Source: Streptomyces eurocidicus (GTDB taxonomy: Bacteria > Actinomycetota > Actinomycetes > Streptomycetales > Streptomycetaceae). From it: a stretch of DNA of 64,000 nt. The position numbers were made by a program, and so were the translations under genes. Below the pieces are notes generated by a model. It was given only the letters and a program-made list of their open reading frames with translations. It made no database searches and was not told where the DNA came from. Below, in pieces: positions 32,154 to 41,430 of the stretch (position 1 is its first letter; the number at the start of each line of letters is the position of its first letter). Location of the stretch: assembly GCF_002891295.1 (NCBI RefSeq), contig NZ_LGUI01000002.1:744001-808000 (forward strand), given 5' to 3'.

Positions 32154-32172
32154 TTAGGTAAGCCTAAGTTGA
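32154..32172 (-). promoter_or_regulatory. Iron box (DmdR/IdeR-type operator)
   Basis: The 19 bases TTAGGTAAGCCTAAGTTGA match the DtxR-family consensus TTAGGTGAGCCTAACCTAA at 15 positions. It is placed to overlap the promoter of the methyltransferase gene in the 394-bp divergent region. Repression by Fe(II)-DmdR would make the gene iron-regulated. The rest of 32063-32456 is promoter region for the rightward amidase gene and holds no gene that I can support. Confidence 0.6.
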
Positions 32173-32456
32173 TGGTCGCCCCGGTGGCAATGGCCCGTGC
32201 GGCGAGCCAGCCGGGCGTGGGGGGTCGGGGACGGGAGTGAGCGGGAATCAGGGGGCGCGGCGGTGGGCCCGCCGGCCACCGGTTGTTCCCTTCCCCTCAC
32301 TCCCCGCACCCCTTCCCGGGCACAAGCGGAAGCTTGTACGGCACACGTGACAGGGCTTCGCGCCCGCGCTTCCTCGCCTACTTGATCGGAAAACGGAAGC
32401 GTGTGCGAAGATTCCGTCCCCCGGTCCGTCCGGACCGGGTGACAAGGGGAAACATC

Positions 32457-33584
32457 GTGAAACAAACGACGTCAAGAACCGCCGTGGGGGCGGTACTGAC
32501 GATGGCCGTCTCGGCCGTGCTCCTGCCCGTGTCGACCGCGAACGCGGTGCCGGCCCCGCGCGCCGCGGACAGCGCGACGACCAAGACCTTCGCCTCTCTC
32601 GCCGACGCCCTCCTGGCCAAGCGCACGGCGGCGCTCCTGGACGGCCGGTCGGCGCGGTCCAAGCAGACGAACCCGGGGAACATACGCCTCTCGGCCGCGC
32701 TGGCGCGGACGGAGGACAGCGGGCTCTCCACGCTCCGGACCCGCAAGGCGCGCCTCGCGTCCCTGGGCGAGGCGTACACCTCCGGTGACACCCAGGTGTC
32801 GGTGGACATGACCAGCGTCAAGGGCGGCCGGGCCACGGTCCGGGTCACCGAGGTCACCACCCTCACCTACAAGAAGATCCGCGGTGACGAGCCGTCGACG
32901 ACCGGCTTCCGGGCCCACCACGAGCTGAACTTCACCAGCTCGTCCAAGGGTAAGTGGGAGCTCACCGGCATCCGTCCCACGGACTCCGGCCCCAGCCCCA
33001 TCAACGAGCCCCGCACCGCGGTGGCGACGGCGAACACCGGTGGCGGTCTCGACGGGACCCCCGCCGCCACGTCGTGGCCCGCGCGGCCGCAGCCGAAGAC
33101 CCGCGGCACCGCCGGCTACAACTACGCGGCCATGGCGGCCTACGCGGAGAAGTACTGGCGGAACTACAACCCCGCGTACCGGAAGTTCAACAGCGAGGGC
33201 GGTGACTGCACCAACTTCATCAGCCAGGCGCTGCGGGCCGGCGGCTGGAAGAACGACTCGGGCTCGGCGACGGACTACCGCAACTGGTGGTACGACGGCA
33301 CCGCCCAGACGACCTCCTGGGTCGGCGCCAACGAGTGGGCGTGGTTCACGCTCTCCTCCAAGCGGGCGGTCAACCTGGCCAACGTCTACCAGATGGATGT
33401 CGGCGACATCCTGCAGATGGACTTCGACGGGGACGGGTCCAAGGACCACTCCATGATGACCACGTACCGGAGCCGGGCCGGCGTCCCGTACCTGACGTAC
33501 CACTCGACCAACACCTACCGGAAGTCGGTCGCGAGCATCATCGCGTCCAACCCGGGGGCGGTCTACTTCGCCTACCGCACCTGA
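32457..33584 (+). CDS. Secreted amidase-domain protein (amidase_6 type)
   Basis: The 375-residue precursor starts at GTG behind AAGGGGA. A signal peptide (VGAVLTMAVSAVLLPVSTAN) is followed by a 170-residue helical and beta region. The C-terminal domain (about 225-375) has the Cys-protease-like marks of the amidase_6 family: NYAAMAAYAEKYW, EGGDCTNFISQALRAGG with the nucleophile Cys, and the catalytic His in DHSMMTTY. It probably cleaves cell-wall or peptide amides outside the cell. It is monocistronic with strong terminators after it. Confidence 0.88.
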   Translation: MKQTTSRTAVGAVLTMAVSAVLLPVSTANAVPAPRAADSATTKTFASLADALLAKRTAALLDGRSARSKQTNPGNIRLSAALARTEDSGLSTLRTRKARLASLGEAYTSGDTQVSVDMTSVKGGRATVRVTEVTTLTYKKIRGDEPSTTGFRAHHELNFTSSSKGKWELTGIRPTDSGPSPINEPRTAVATANTGGGLDGTPAATSWPARPQPKTRGTAGYNYAAMAAYAEKYWRNYNPAYRKFNSEGGDCTNFISQALRAGGWKNDSGSATDYRNWWYDGTAQTTSWVGANEWAWFTLSSKRAVNLANVYQMDVGDILQMDFDGDGSKDHSMMTTYRSRAGVPYLTYHSTNTYRKSVASIIASNPGAVYFAYRT

Positions 33585-33604
33585 CGGTCCGGCGGGGATG
33601 AGCA

Positions 33605-33690
33605 CGCCGCCCGGCCGACGCCGGGCGGCGCGTGAGCACCTGCCGTCGAGGTGCCACGCCGCAGGGCCCCGCCTCCGGGCGGGGCCCTGC
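33605..33690 (+). terminator. Two hairpins after the amidase gene
   Basis: The first is CGCCGCCCGG (33605-33614) with CCGGGCGGCG (33621-33630). The second is a perfect 13-bp stem, GCAGGGCCCCGCC (33661-33673) with its complement at 33678-33690, a 4-nt TCCG loop and GCGTTTCCC after it. The second is the stronger terminator. Confidence 0.75.
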
Positions 33691-33776
33691 GCGTTTCCCG
33701 GAGCCGGGCACCCCGATTGACCTTGGATTTCCGGTCTTGATTGCACCATGAGGAAAGTCTTTGGTTTCACCTAAAG

Positions 33777-33788
33777 TTGTGGTCACAA
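33777..33788. promoter_or_regulatory. Palindrome TTGTGGTCACAA before the cupin gene
   Basis: The arms TTGTG and CACAA are exact complements around GT. It lies 37 bp before the cupin ATG in an AT-richer promoter region that also holds CTTTGG-N5-CCTAAAG. It looks like an operator of a GntR- or Crp-type regulator; the binder is unknown. Confidence 0.4.
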
Positions 33789-33825
33789 GGCGGCGAACGC
33801 GCCGTGGAACGAGGGGAACAGCGCC

Positions 33826-34338
33826 ATGACCGGCGAGAACACCGAGAACGTCCGTAAGCCCGACTTCGCCGCGGTGCTCACCCGGGCCTCGGAGGCCGAG
33901 ACCACCAGTGACCCCAGCAGCGTGATGACCCTGCTGGCCGACTCCGACACCACCGGCGGCCTGCTGACGAGCTACCGGTCGACGTTCGCCGAAGGGGCCG
34001 TCGGCGCCCCCGGGCACTTCCACACCCGCGCCGCCGAGCTCTTCTTCGTCATCGACGGCTCGCTGCGCGTCCTGGTGGACGAGGAGGTCGTCGTCCTGAA
34101 CGCCGGCGACTCCCTCGTCGTCCCGCCGCACACCCCGCACGCCTTCGCGGCGGCCCCCGGCCGCACGGCCGACGTGCTGTTCGTCTTCACGCCCGGCATG
34201 GCGCGCTTCGACTACCTGCGGCTGCTGGGCCGGGTGATGCGGGGCGAGGCGAGCCCGCAGGAGATCAAGGACTCGTCCGAGCGCTTCGACAACCACTACG
34301 TGGACAGCCCCGCCTGGCGCGCGGAGCTCGGCGCCTAG
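33826..34338 (+). CDS. Cupin-domain protein
   Basis: The 170-residue protein is a single cupin barrel at about 55-130. Metal ligands are suggested by GHFHTRAAELFFVIDG (two His and a Glu of motif 1) and PHTPHAF (His of motif 2). It could be a small dioxygenase, an isomerase or a binding protein; no second domain decides. GAGGGGAA lies before the ATG. It has its own promoter region with palindromes, and a terminator follows. Confidence 0.88.
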   Translation: MTGENTENVRKPDFAAVLTRASEAETTSDPSSVMTLLADSDTTGGLLTSYRSTFAEGAVGAPGHFHTRAAELFFVIDGSLRVLVDEEVVVLNAGDSLVVPPHTPHAFAAAPGRTADVLFVFTPGMARFDYLRLLGRVMRGEASPQEIKDSSERFDNHYVDSPAWRAELGA

Positions 34339-34389
34339 GGGCGTCGCGCCCCCGGCCGCCCCGTTCGGGTGACGGGTCCGGGGGTCCCG

Positions 34390-34426
34390 GAGCCGCCGGT
34401 CGTCCCGGAAGGGAGGCCGGCGGCTC
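34390..34426 (+). terminator. Hairpin after the cupin gene
   Basis: GAGCCGCCGG (34390-34399) pairs exactly with CCGGCGGCTC (34417-34426) and is followed by TTCCGT. It lies 52 bp after the cupin stop. Confidence 0.65.
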
Positions 34427-34566
34427 TTCCGTGTGCCCGGCGGAACGCGGGTCCGCCCTGGTGGCGGGCGTTCCGGACGCGCGGCCGGGGAGCGAGGAGG
34501 GGCGTATCGGGTCCATTGCAATGAACCCTCTTATCTCCGACACTCGGGACATCTCTTCGGCTTGAT

Positions 34567-34582
34567 CTCAACCATGGTCGAG
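34567..34582. promoter_or_regulatory. Near-palindrome before the ABC exporter gene
   Basis: CTCAACCATGGTCGAG is self-complementary except for one pair, and lies 45 bp before the transporter ATG in an AT-rich stretch (34510-34600). It is a candidate operator for a repressor of drug export; no regulator gene is adjacent. Confidence 0.35.
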
Positions 34583-34626
34583 GTTTTAGCGTTGAGGCAA
34601 GGCCCGAGGACGACGGAGGAACCCCG

Positions 34627-36525
34627 ATGGATATGGAAGTCACCGCCTGGACATCGCTGCACAGCGCGATGAACGCCCAGCAGGACCGGCGGCCGTTCTC
34701 CCGGGCGACGCTGCGCCGCATCGCCGCCTTCGCCCGCCCGCACCGGCGGCGCCTCGGCCAGTTCCTGCTGCTCAGCGTGGTCATGGCACTCCTCGCCGTG
34801 GCGACCCCGGTGCTGGCCGGCCGGGTCGTCGACGCGATCGTGCGGGGCGACGACGCCGGCACGGTCACGAGACTCGCCCTCCTCATCGCCCTGATCGCCG
34901 TCGCCGAGGCGGCGCTGGGGCTGCTCACCCGCTGGCTCTCCGCCACCCTCGGTGAGGGCCTCATCCTCGACCTGCGCACGGCGGTCTTCGACCACGTGCA
35001 GCGGATGCCGGTCGCCTTCTTCACCCGCACCCGCACCGGGGCGCTCGTCAGCCGCCTCAACAACGACGTCATCGGCGCCCAGCGGGCCTTCAGCAACACC
35101 CTCTCCGGCGTCGCCGCCAACCTGGTCACCCTGCTGCTGACGCTCGGCGTGATGCTCACCATCTCCTGGCAGATCACCCTCCTCGCCCTCGTCCTGCTGC
35201 CCGTGTTCGTCGTCCCCGCCCGCCGCATGGGCTCCCGGATGGCCGGGCTCCAGCGTGAGGCGGCCCGCCACAACGCCGCCATGGGCACCCAGATGACCGA
35301 GCGCTTCTCCGCCCCCGGCGCCACCCTCGTCAAGCTCTTCGGCCGGCCCGCCGACGAGTCCGCCGAGTTCGCCGCCCGCGCCCGCAAGGTGCGGGACATC
35401 GGCGTCCGCACCGCCATGGCCCAGTCCGCGTTCATCACGGCCCTCACCCTCGTCTCCGCCCTGGCCCTGGCGCTCGTCTACGGACTCGGCGGCTTCTACG
35501 CCCTGCGCGGCAGCCTCGAACCCGGCGCCGTCGTCTCCCTCGCCCTGCTCCTCACCCGCCTCTACGCCCCGCTGACCGCCCTCGCCGGCGCCCGCGTCGA
35601 GGTGATGAGCGCCCTGGTCAGCTTCGAGCGGGTCTTCGAGATCCTCGACCTGGAGCCGCTGATCGCCGAGAAGCCGGACGCCCGCCGGGTGCCGGACGGG
35701 CCCGTGTCCGTCGAGTTCGACGGTGTCCGCTTCGCCTACCCGTCCGCCGACAAGGTCTCCCTCGCCTCCCTGGAGGACGTCGCCACCCTGGACACCCGCG
35801 GCGGCACCGAGGTCCTGCACGACGTCTCCTTCCGCGCCGAACCCGGCCAGATGGTGGCCCTCGTCGGCTCCTCCGGAGCAGGCAAGTCGACCATGGCCCA
35901 GCTGCTGCCGCGCCTCTACGACGCCGACGCCGGATCCGTACGCCTCGGCGGCGTCGACGTACGGGACCTGACGGCCGAGTCCCTGCGCGACACCCTCGGC
36001 ATGGTCACCCAGGACGGCCACCTCTTCCACGACACGGTCCGCGCCAACCTGCTCCTGGCCCGCCCCGAGGCCACCGAGGACGAGATCTGGGCAGCCCTCC
36101 GGCGGGCCCGTCTGGAGGGCCTGGTGGCCTCCCTGCCCGACGGCCTGGACACGGTCGTCGGCGAGCGCGGCTACCGGCTCTCCGGCGGCGAACGGCAGCG
36201 GCTCACCATCGCCCGCCTCCTGCTGGCCCGCCAGCGCGTCGTCATCCTCGACGAGGCCACCGCCCACCTCGACTCCACCTCCGAGGCCGCCGTCCAGGAG
36301 GCCCTGGGCGAGGCACTGGAGGGACGCACCGCCGTGGTCATCGCCCACCGCCTGTCCACCGTCCGGGCCGCCGACCTCATCCTGGTCGTCGAGGACGGGC
36401 GCGTCGTCGAACGCGGCACCCACGCCGCACTCCTCGCCGCGCGCGGCCGCTACGAGGAGCTGTACCGCACCCAGTTCCAGCGGGCCGAGACCGAGCAGGT
36501 GGCGGAGACGGAGACGCCCCGCTGA
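34627..36525 (+). CDS. ABC exporter, fused membrane and ATPase domains
   Basis: The 632-residue half-transporter has a six-helix type IV exporter membrane domain at about 30-350 ([20 protein letters not shown], the coupling region [20 protein letters not shown]). The ATPase domain is at about 375-615: Walker [11 protein letters not shown]-loop VTQDGHLF, signature LSGGERQR, Walker [10 protein letters not shown]-loop IAHRLS. All catalytic residues are present. It should work as a homodimer and export a drug, lipid or metabolite. An unusual insert between strands of the ATPase N-terminus ([16 protein letters not shown]) is also seen in other actinobacterial members. Monocistronic, with a terminator after it. 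Confidence 0.93.
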   Translation: MDMEVTAWTSLHSAMNAQQDRRPFSRATLRRIAAFARPHRRRLGQFLLLSVVMALLAVATPVLAGRVVDAIVRGDDAGTVTRLALLIALIAVAEAALGLLTRWLSATLGEGLILDLRTAVFDHVQRMPVAFFTRTRTGALVSRLNNDVIGAQRAFSNTLSGVAANLVTLLLTLGVMLTISWQITLLALVLLPVFVVPARRMGSRMAGLQREAARHNAAMGTQMTERFSAPGATLVKLFGRPADESAEFAARARKVRDIGVRTAMAQSAFITALTLVSALALALVYGLGGFYALRGSLEPGAVVSLALLLTRLYAPLTALAGARVEVMSALVSFERVFEILDLEPLIAEKPDARRVPDGPVSVEFDGVRFAYPSADKVSLASLEDVATLDTRGGTEVLHDVSFRAEPGQMVALVGSSGAGKSTMAQLLPRLYDADAGSVRLGGVDVRDLTAESLRDTLGMVTQDGHLFHDTVRANLLLARPEATEDEIWAALRRARLEGLVASLPDGLDTVVGERGYRLSGGERQRLTIARLLLARQRVVILDEATAHLDSTSEAAVQEALGEALEGRTAVVIAHRLSTVRAADLILVVEDGRVVERGTHAALLAARGRYEELYRTQFQRAETEQVAETETPR

Positions 36526-36544
36526 CCTCCGCCGCGCGCACCCG

Positions 36545-36591
36545 GGGCGGGGTCCCGGGGGAGGCCCCCCGCCTCCTCCGGGACCCCGCCC
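36545..36591 (+). terminator. Hairpin after the ABC exporter gene
   Basis: GGGCGGGGTCCC (36545-36556) pairs with GGGACCCCGCCC (36580-36591) in a 12-bp stem, with a loop that can itself fold (GGGGGAGG with CCTCCTCC). It insulates the transporter from panD. Confidence 0.7.
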
Positions 36592-36664
36592 GTCTACCCT
36601 TGCCCACGACGGCGCGTACCCCTTCGGGGCCGCGACCCTTTTCATCACAGGGAGATGTGACGCT

Positions 36665-37096
36665 GTGCTGCGCACCATGTTCAAGTCCAAGATCCACCGA
36701 GCCACGGTGACCCAGGCCGACCTGCACTACGTCGGCTCGGTGACCGTCGACGCCGACCTCATGGAGGCGGCCGACCTGCTGCCCGGCGAGCTGGTCCACA
36801 TCGTCGACATCGACAACGGCGCCCGCCTGGAGACCTATGTCATCGAGGGCGAGCGCGGCTCGGGCGTGATCGGCATCAATGGCGCCGCCGCCCACCTCGT
36901 CCACCCCGGCGACCTCGTCATCCTCATCAGCTACGCCCAGGTCGACGACGCCGAGGCCCGCGGCCTGGTCCCCAAGGTCGTGCACGTGGACGCGGACAAC
37001 CGGATCGTCGCCCTGGGCGCGGACGCCTCGGCCCCCGTGCCCGGCACGGACACGGAGCGCAGCCCGCACGCGCGCGTGGCGGCCCCGCTCGGCTGA
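36665..37096 (+). CDS. panD: Aspartate 1-decarboxylase precursor
   Basis: The 143-residue proenzyme makes beta-alanine from aspartate for pantothenate and coenzyme A. It self-cleaves between Gly24 and Ser25 (in [10 protein letters not shown]) to create the pyruvoyl group. Also conserved are the N-terminal [12 protein letters not shown], with Lys and His near the active site, and [21 protein letters not shown] start behind AGGGAGATG. It has no pan neighbours in the window, which is normal in Streptomyces. Confidence 0.96.
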   Translation: MLRTMFKSKIHRATVTQADLHYVGSVTVDADLMEAADLLPGELVHIVDIDNGARLETYVIEGERGSGVIGINGAAAHLVHPGDLVILISYAQVDDAEARGLVPKVVHVDADNRIVALGADASAPVPGTDTERSPHARVAAPLG

Positions 37097-37306
37097 GGCC
37101 GGGCGGCACGCCCCGCCGCGCTCGGCGACCCAGCGGTCGCCCCGGCCCCGGCCGCCGTCCCCGCGTCCCGCGGGATCTCGAAGCATGTGAACGGATTGAG
37201 CTCGCGGTGCGGTTCTCACCCGAACCACTCGTCCCGCACCCACAACGGCTCATGCGGTCGCGCGTTACCCAGGGCGGCACACCGCCTCGACGACGACCGG
37301 GGGAAC

Positions 37307-37861
37307 ATGGCCGACCGCCACCAAGAGCACGGATGGATCCGTCTGGGCACCGAGATCGTGCACGAAGGGCCGCACCTCACCGTCCACCGCGACCGGGTCG
37401 TCCAGCCGCACGGCGTGGAAGGGACGTACGACCACGTCGAGATCGCGGACGGCGCCCGGATCGTCATGGTCGACGGCCGGCGCCGGGTGGCCTTCGTCGA
37501 GGACGCCTGCTACCCGCTGGGGACCCGGCTGCTCCATGTTCCCGGCGGAGGGATCGGGAAGGGCGAGGACCCCCTGGACGCGGCGCGGCGGGAGTGCGAG
37601 GAGGAGACGGGCTGGTGCCCGCGCGACCTCCGGCACCTGACCGCGTTCCACCCGCTCCCGTCGCGGACCCCGGCCGTCGTGCACCTCTACCTCGCCACGG
37701 GCCTCTTCCGGGGCGCCGTGCGACGCGACCCGACCGAGGCGGGCATGACGTTGCGGTGGGTGCCCTTCGAGGCGGCCGTGGACGCCGTCCGCTCGGGGGA
37801 GATCTCGGAGGCGGCGAGCGTCATCGGCGTCCTGCTGGCGGAGCGCGCTCTCACGCCGTGA
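37307..37861 (+). CDS. Nudix hydrolase (ADP-ribose pyrophosphatase-like)
   Basis: The 184-residue protein carries the Nudix box GGGIGKGEDPLDAARREC followed by EEETGW, with all metal-binding Glu residues. The N-terminal strands (LTVHRDRVVQPHG, RIVMVDGRRRVAFVED) and the spacing fit ADP-ribose or sugar-nucleotide pyrophosphatases. Start is ATG behind GGGGGAA; an open frame upstream has no family character. The 210-bp gap to panD suggests its own promoter. Convergent with the TetR gene. Confidence 0.9.
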   Translation: MADRHQEHGWIRLGTEIVHEGPHLTVHRDRVVQPHGVEGTYDHVEIADGARIVMVDGRRRVAFVEDACYPLGTRLLHVPGGGIGKGEDPLDAARRECEEETGWCPRDLRHLTAFHPLPSRTPAVVHLYLATGLFRGAVRRDPTEAGMTLRWVPFEAAVDAVRSGEISEAASVIGVLLAERALTP

Positions 37862-37890
37862 CGCGTGCGGGTCCGGCTCCATGGGCGCGG

Positions 37891-37919
37891 CGGCGCGGGT
37901 CTTCCGGCCGCCCGCGCCG
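37891..37919. terminator. Hairpin between the convergent Nudix and TetR genes
   Basis: CGGCGCGGG (37891-37899) pairs with CCCGCGCCG (37911-37919) around an 11-nt loop. It is the only strong stem in the 86-bp gap and can serve both directions. Confidence 0.5.
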
Positions 37920-37947
37920 CGTCCCGGGCTCCGGTCCGCCCTCTCGG

Positions 37948-38691
37948 CTACGCCTCGTCCCGCGGCCGGCCCGCGCGCCGGGCGACGAGCGCCTCCAGCC
38001 CGTCCAGGACGCGCTGGAGGCCGAACTCCAGCGCCCGGTCCCGCTCCCCGGGCGCGGCCGCGGCGGCCAGGGCCGCGCCGAGTGCCGGATAGCGCTCACC
38101 GTGCTCGTCCACCAGCCGGCCCAGGACGGTGGCCAGTCGCCGCTCGGGACCGCCGGCCCGGCCGGCCGCGCGGGACTGCTGGGCGATCCCGCGGACATGG
38201 CTGGTGAGCAGGACGACGGCGTCCATCCGCTCGCCGCCGGAGAGGCCGGTGCCGTCCAGGGCCGACAGGGCCCGCTCCATCCAGTCGAGCTCCCGGGGAC
38301 CCATGACCCGCACACCGGTCGTGGCGTCGAGCAGCCACGGATGCTCCTGAAACACCGTCACCAGCCGGTGCGACCAGGCGCTGAGCCGGTCCCGCCAGTG
38401 GCCCCGCTCCGGGTCCTCGGCCGGCGCCTCGCCGATCGCGGTGTCCACCATCAGCGCGACGAGTTCGGCCCTGCCCGGCACGTACCGGTAGAGCGACATC
38501 TTCGTGAACCCGATCTGCTCCGCGAGGCGCTGCATGGACAGCGCGGCGAGCCCCTCCGCGTCGGCGATCCCGACGGCGGCGCGGGCGATCCGGTCGAGGC
38601 TCAGGGCGGGCTTGGGGCCGCGCCGGGGCCTGGCCGGGGGTTCCCAGAGGATCCGTACCGTCCCGGCCCACTCGTCCCGCTCGTCGCCCAT
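37948..38691 (-). CDS. TetR-family transcriptional regulator (TetR_C type)
   Basis: The 247-residue protein has an N-terminal helix-turn-helix at about 30-75 (GLAALSMQRLAEQIGFTKMS, then LYRYVPGRAELVALMVD). Its C-terminal domain resembles the tetracycline-repressor C-terminal family, with HRLVTVFQEHPWLLDATTG. ATG at 38691 is 8 bases after GGGAG. A GTG-GTG just upstream is possible but would disrupt that spacing. Targets are unclear: its neighbours are the alpha/beta hydrolase gene on the same strand upstream and the convergent Nudix gene. Confidence 0.9.
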   Translation of the reverse strand: MGDERDEWAGTVRILWEPPARPRRGPKPALSLDRIARAAVGIADAEGLAALSMQRLAEQIGFTKMSLYRYVPGRAELVALMVDTAIGEAPAEDPERGHWRDRLSAWSHRLVTVFQEHPWLLDATTGVRVMGPRELDWMERALSALDGTGLSGGERMDAVVLLTSHVRGIAQQSRAAGRAGGPERRLATVLGRLVDEHGERYPALGAALAAAAAPGERDRALEFGLQRVLDGLEALVARRAGRPRDEA

Positions 38692-39008
38692 CGTCACCAC
38701 TCCCGCGTCCGCGCCTGCCAGGCCCTGAAACCGTGTCGACCGTACACAACAAGGAACGGCGTCCCCGGGCACAGCCGGCCGGCCTCGGCCTCGGGACAGG
38801 CGCCGACGGACCGCACTCCCGGGCGCGAAGCCGCTCCGATGCCCGGCGCCGATCGGCGGGACCGGGATCGCGCCCGCCCGGCGGCTCGTACCGCCGCACC
38901 CCGGGGACGCGGTCCGGCGGCCACCCGATGTGCGCGGGGACCGGCCTTCGCGTGCGGGACGGCCGCCCCCTGACGACGCCACCGCCGGCCGCCCGTTCCC
39001 CGACGCGG
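38692..39008. other. 317-bp intergenic stretch without a supported gene
   Basis: This lies between the TetR start and the alpha/beta hydrolase stop, both on the - strand. Open frames here are GC-driven and look like no protein family. It must hold the TetR promoter; CGTGTCGACCGTACACAA around 38731-38748 is the only AT-richer piece. Confidence 0.5.
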
Positions 39009-39800
39009 TCAGGTCCTCCGCGCCGCCCCGTCGAGGAAGTCGAGTACGAGCGGTCCCGCGAGGGCGCGGAACTCCTCGAAGTAGGCGTGCCTCGCCCCGG
39101 GGATCAGCTCCAGCCGGGCACCCGGGACGCGGCCCGCGAGCAAGGGCGCGTTCGCCGTGGGGTTGAGGACGTCGTCGCCGCCGTGCAGCACCAGCGTGGG
39201 GGAGCGGATGCCGGGCAGCGCGTCCCACGCGTCGTGCCGGCGGCTCGCGGCCAGGTGCCGGCGCCGGGCGAGGGCGGACATGCCGGGGTCGCCCAGGGTA
39301 CGGAAGGGGCCGGGGTGGGCCGCGAGCCACGCCGGGGTGTACATCGTCTCCAGCAGGGCCCGCCGCGCCCGGGCCGGATCCGGGTGGGCCAGCGACCGGA
39401 CCACGTCCTCGCCGCGCTCGACGCCGTACCGGCCGCCGGGCGACGTGCAGCCGAGGACCAGCGTGCGGACCCGCCGCGGGTGGAGCGCGGCCACCCACTG
39501 GGCGACCCGTCCGCCCATGGAGGTGCCGTAGACGTCCGCCCGCTCGATGCCGAGCTCGTCGAGCACGGCGATCACGTCCGCCGCGAAGTCCCGGGTGCCG
39601 ACGGGATCCGTGGCCTCGTCGCTCCCGCCGGTGCCCCGGTAGTCGAGCGTGAGGGTGCTGCGCGCGACGTGGAAGTCCTCGCGGACCCCGTCCCACCAGC
39701 GATGGCTGTTGGCCTGACCGGCCAGCAGGACGAGCGGGTCCCCGGCGCCACGGAGCTGGTAGGCGATGCGGACCCCGTCCGGGGTCCTGGCGTACGGCAC
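39009..39800 (-). CDS. Alpha/beta hydrolase
   Basis: The 263-residue protein has the alpha/beta hydrolase fold. The nucleophile elbow is YGTSMGGRVA (Ser), the acid is in LVLHGGDDVLNP and the His in IPGARHAYFEEF. The oxyanion region is LVLLAGQANSHRWW in place of the usual HGxP. It is similar in layout to lipase-like or 3-oxoadipate enol-lactonase-like enzymes; the substrate is unknown. GTG start behind AAGGA. Divergent from the TPR protein gene across 196 bp. Confidence 0.9.
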   Translation of the reverse strand: MPYARTPDGVRIAYQLRGAGDPLVLLAGQANSHRWWDGVREDFHVARSTLTLDYRGTGGSDEATDPVGTRDFAADVIAVLDELGIERADVYGTSMGGRVAQWVAALHPRRVRTLVLGCTSPGGRYGVERGEDVVRSLAHPDPARARRALLETMYTPAWLAAHPGPFRTLGDPGMSALARRRHLAASRRHDAWDALPGIRSPTLVLHGGDDVLNPTANAPLLAGRVPGARLELIPGARHAYFEEFRALAGPLVLDFLDGAARRT

Positions 39801-39996
39801 GGTGGGCGTCCTTCCCGGGCGGAGCGGGCCCGCGCCCGCCGACCGGACAACAGGACGGACGCCCCCGTTCTTCCCGGGGGCGCCGGGCCGCATCCGGGCC
39901 CGCCCCGGGGGGCAGGGATGGAAACGCCGCCGCGAGGCCCGGAGGGCGGCGGGAACCCATGTCGGGAAGGCCGGGCCCGTACGGGAGGTACCTCCG

Positions 39997-41418
39997 GTGG
40001 GAACGGACCGGCACGCGCAGGCGATGACGTACACGGACGCCGACGCGGTGCGGCACTACGAGAAGGCGCTGGACCACCTGCTCTTCTTCCGCGAGGAGGT
40101 GGGCGAGGAGGCCGGCGCGGCCGTCCGCGCCTCCCCGCGCTCGGTCATGGCCAACGTCCTCACGGCCTACCTCGGCCTGCTCGGGACGGAGGAGAACGAC
40201 GCGGCCGGGGCCCGCGAGTCCTTCGGCGGGTTCCTCCGTGACACCGACCTCGCCGGCGTGACCCCGCGCGAGCGGATGCACGTCGCGGCGGCGTCCTCCT
40301 GGCTGGCGGGCGATCTCCACCGGGCCGGCCGGGTCCTCGGCGAGATCGGCGTGGCGCATCCGCGCGACGCGCTGGCCCTGGCCGTCGGCCATCAGATCGA
40401 CTTCTTCACCGGCAGCGCCGAACTGCTGCGCGACCGCGTCGGCGGGACGCTGTCCGCCTGGGACGAGGACGACCCGCACTACGGACACCTCCTCGGCATG
40501 TACGCCTTCGGCCTGGAGGAGGCCGGCCATTACGGCCGGTCCGAGGAAGTGGGACTGGAGGCCGTCGAGCGCAACGCGCGCGACGTGTGGGGCATCCACG
40601 CCGTGGTGCACTCCTACGAGATGCAGGGCCGCTTCGCGGACGGCATCCGCTATCTGGACGACCGGACGGGCGACTGGTCCGAGGGCAACTACCTGCGCGT
40701 GCACAACTGGTGGCACTACGCCCTCTACCTGCTGGAGACGGGCCGCACGGACCGGGCGCTGGAGATCCACGACGCCGCCCTGCACCACGAGGGATCCGCC
40801 GGTCTGGCGATGGAGCTGCTGGACGCCTCGGCCCTGCTGTGGCGGCTGCACCTGGCCGACGCCGGTACCGGCGGCCGCTGGGCGGCGCTCGCCGACGCCT
40901 GGGCGGGGCGGCGGGACGGCGCCTACTACGTCTTCAACGACGTCCACGCCGTCATGGCCTACGTCGGCGCCGACCGGCTCCCCGACGCCGAGCGCCTCGT
41001 CCGGGACCGGGAGGCGTGGCTCCGGTCCCGCACCGGCCCGGAGGTGTCCAACGCGGCGATGACCGCCGAGGCCGGACTCCCGGTGATCCGCGCGCTCCTC
41101 GCGTACGGGCGGGGCCGGTACGGCGAGGCGGTGGACCTCCTGCTTCCGGTCCGGTACCGCCTGCACACCTTCGGCGGCAGCCACGCCCAGCGGGACGCGG
41201 TCCAGCGGACCCTGCTGGAGGCCGCCCTGCGCGCCGACCGGGCCGGCGTGGCCCGCACCCTGCTGAGCGAGCGCACCGGCCTGCGCCCGGTGAGCCCGTA
41301 CAACTGGCGGGCCCACGCCCGGCTCGCCGACCGCCTGGGCGACCCGGACCGGGCGGCCGCGGCCCGCCGCCGGGCCGCCGCGCAGGCGTCGGCGGCCCCG
41401 GGGAGGTCCGGGAGCTGA
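39997..41418 (+). CDS. StaR/TTC38-like tetratricopeptide repeat protein
   Basis: The 473-residue, all-helical protein matches the TTC38/StaR-like family along its length: MANVLTAYLGLLG, HAVVHSYEMQGRFADGIRYL, the Trp/His-rich YLRVHNWWHYALYLLETGR, and a Pro-Tyr-Asn-Trp-Arg end region. Family members occur from bacteria to animals, and StaR-type proteins occur in natural-product clusters; the biochemical role is unclear. GTG 39997 sits 8 bases after GGAGG and is preferred; an ATG 27 bases later is the alternative. It is followed 12 bp later by the RNase HI gene. Confidence 0.85.
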   Translation: MGTDRHAQAMTYTDADAVRHYEKALDHLLFFREEVGEEAGAAVRASPRSVMANVLTAYLGLLGTEENDAAGARESFGGFLRDTDLAGVTPRERMHVAAASSWLAGDLHRAGRVLGEIGVAHPRDALALAVGHQIDFFTGSAELLRDRVGGTLSAWDEDDPHYGHLLGMYAFGLEEAGHYGRSEEVGLEAVERNARDVWGIHAVVHSYEMQGRFADGIRYLDDRTGDWSEGNYLRVHNWWHYALYLLETGRTDRALEIHDAALHHEGSAGLAMELLDASALLWRLHLADAGTGGRWAALADAWAGRRDGAYYVFNDVHAVMAYVGADRLPDAERLVRDREAWLRSRTGPEVSNAAMTAEAGLPVIRALLAYGRGRYGEAVDLLLPVRYRLHTFGGSHAQRDAVQRTLLEAALRADRAGVARTLLSERTGLRPVSPYNWRAHARLADRLGDPDRAAAARRRAAAQASAAPGRSGS

Positions 41419-41430
41419 GATCATCGACGT

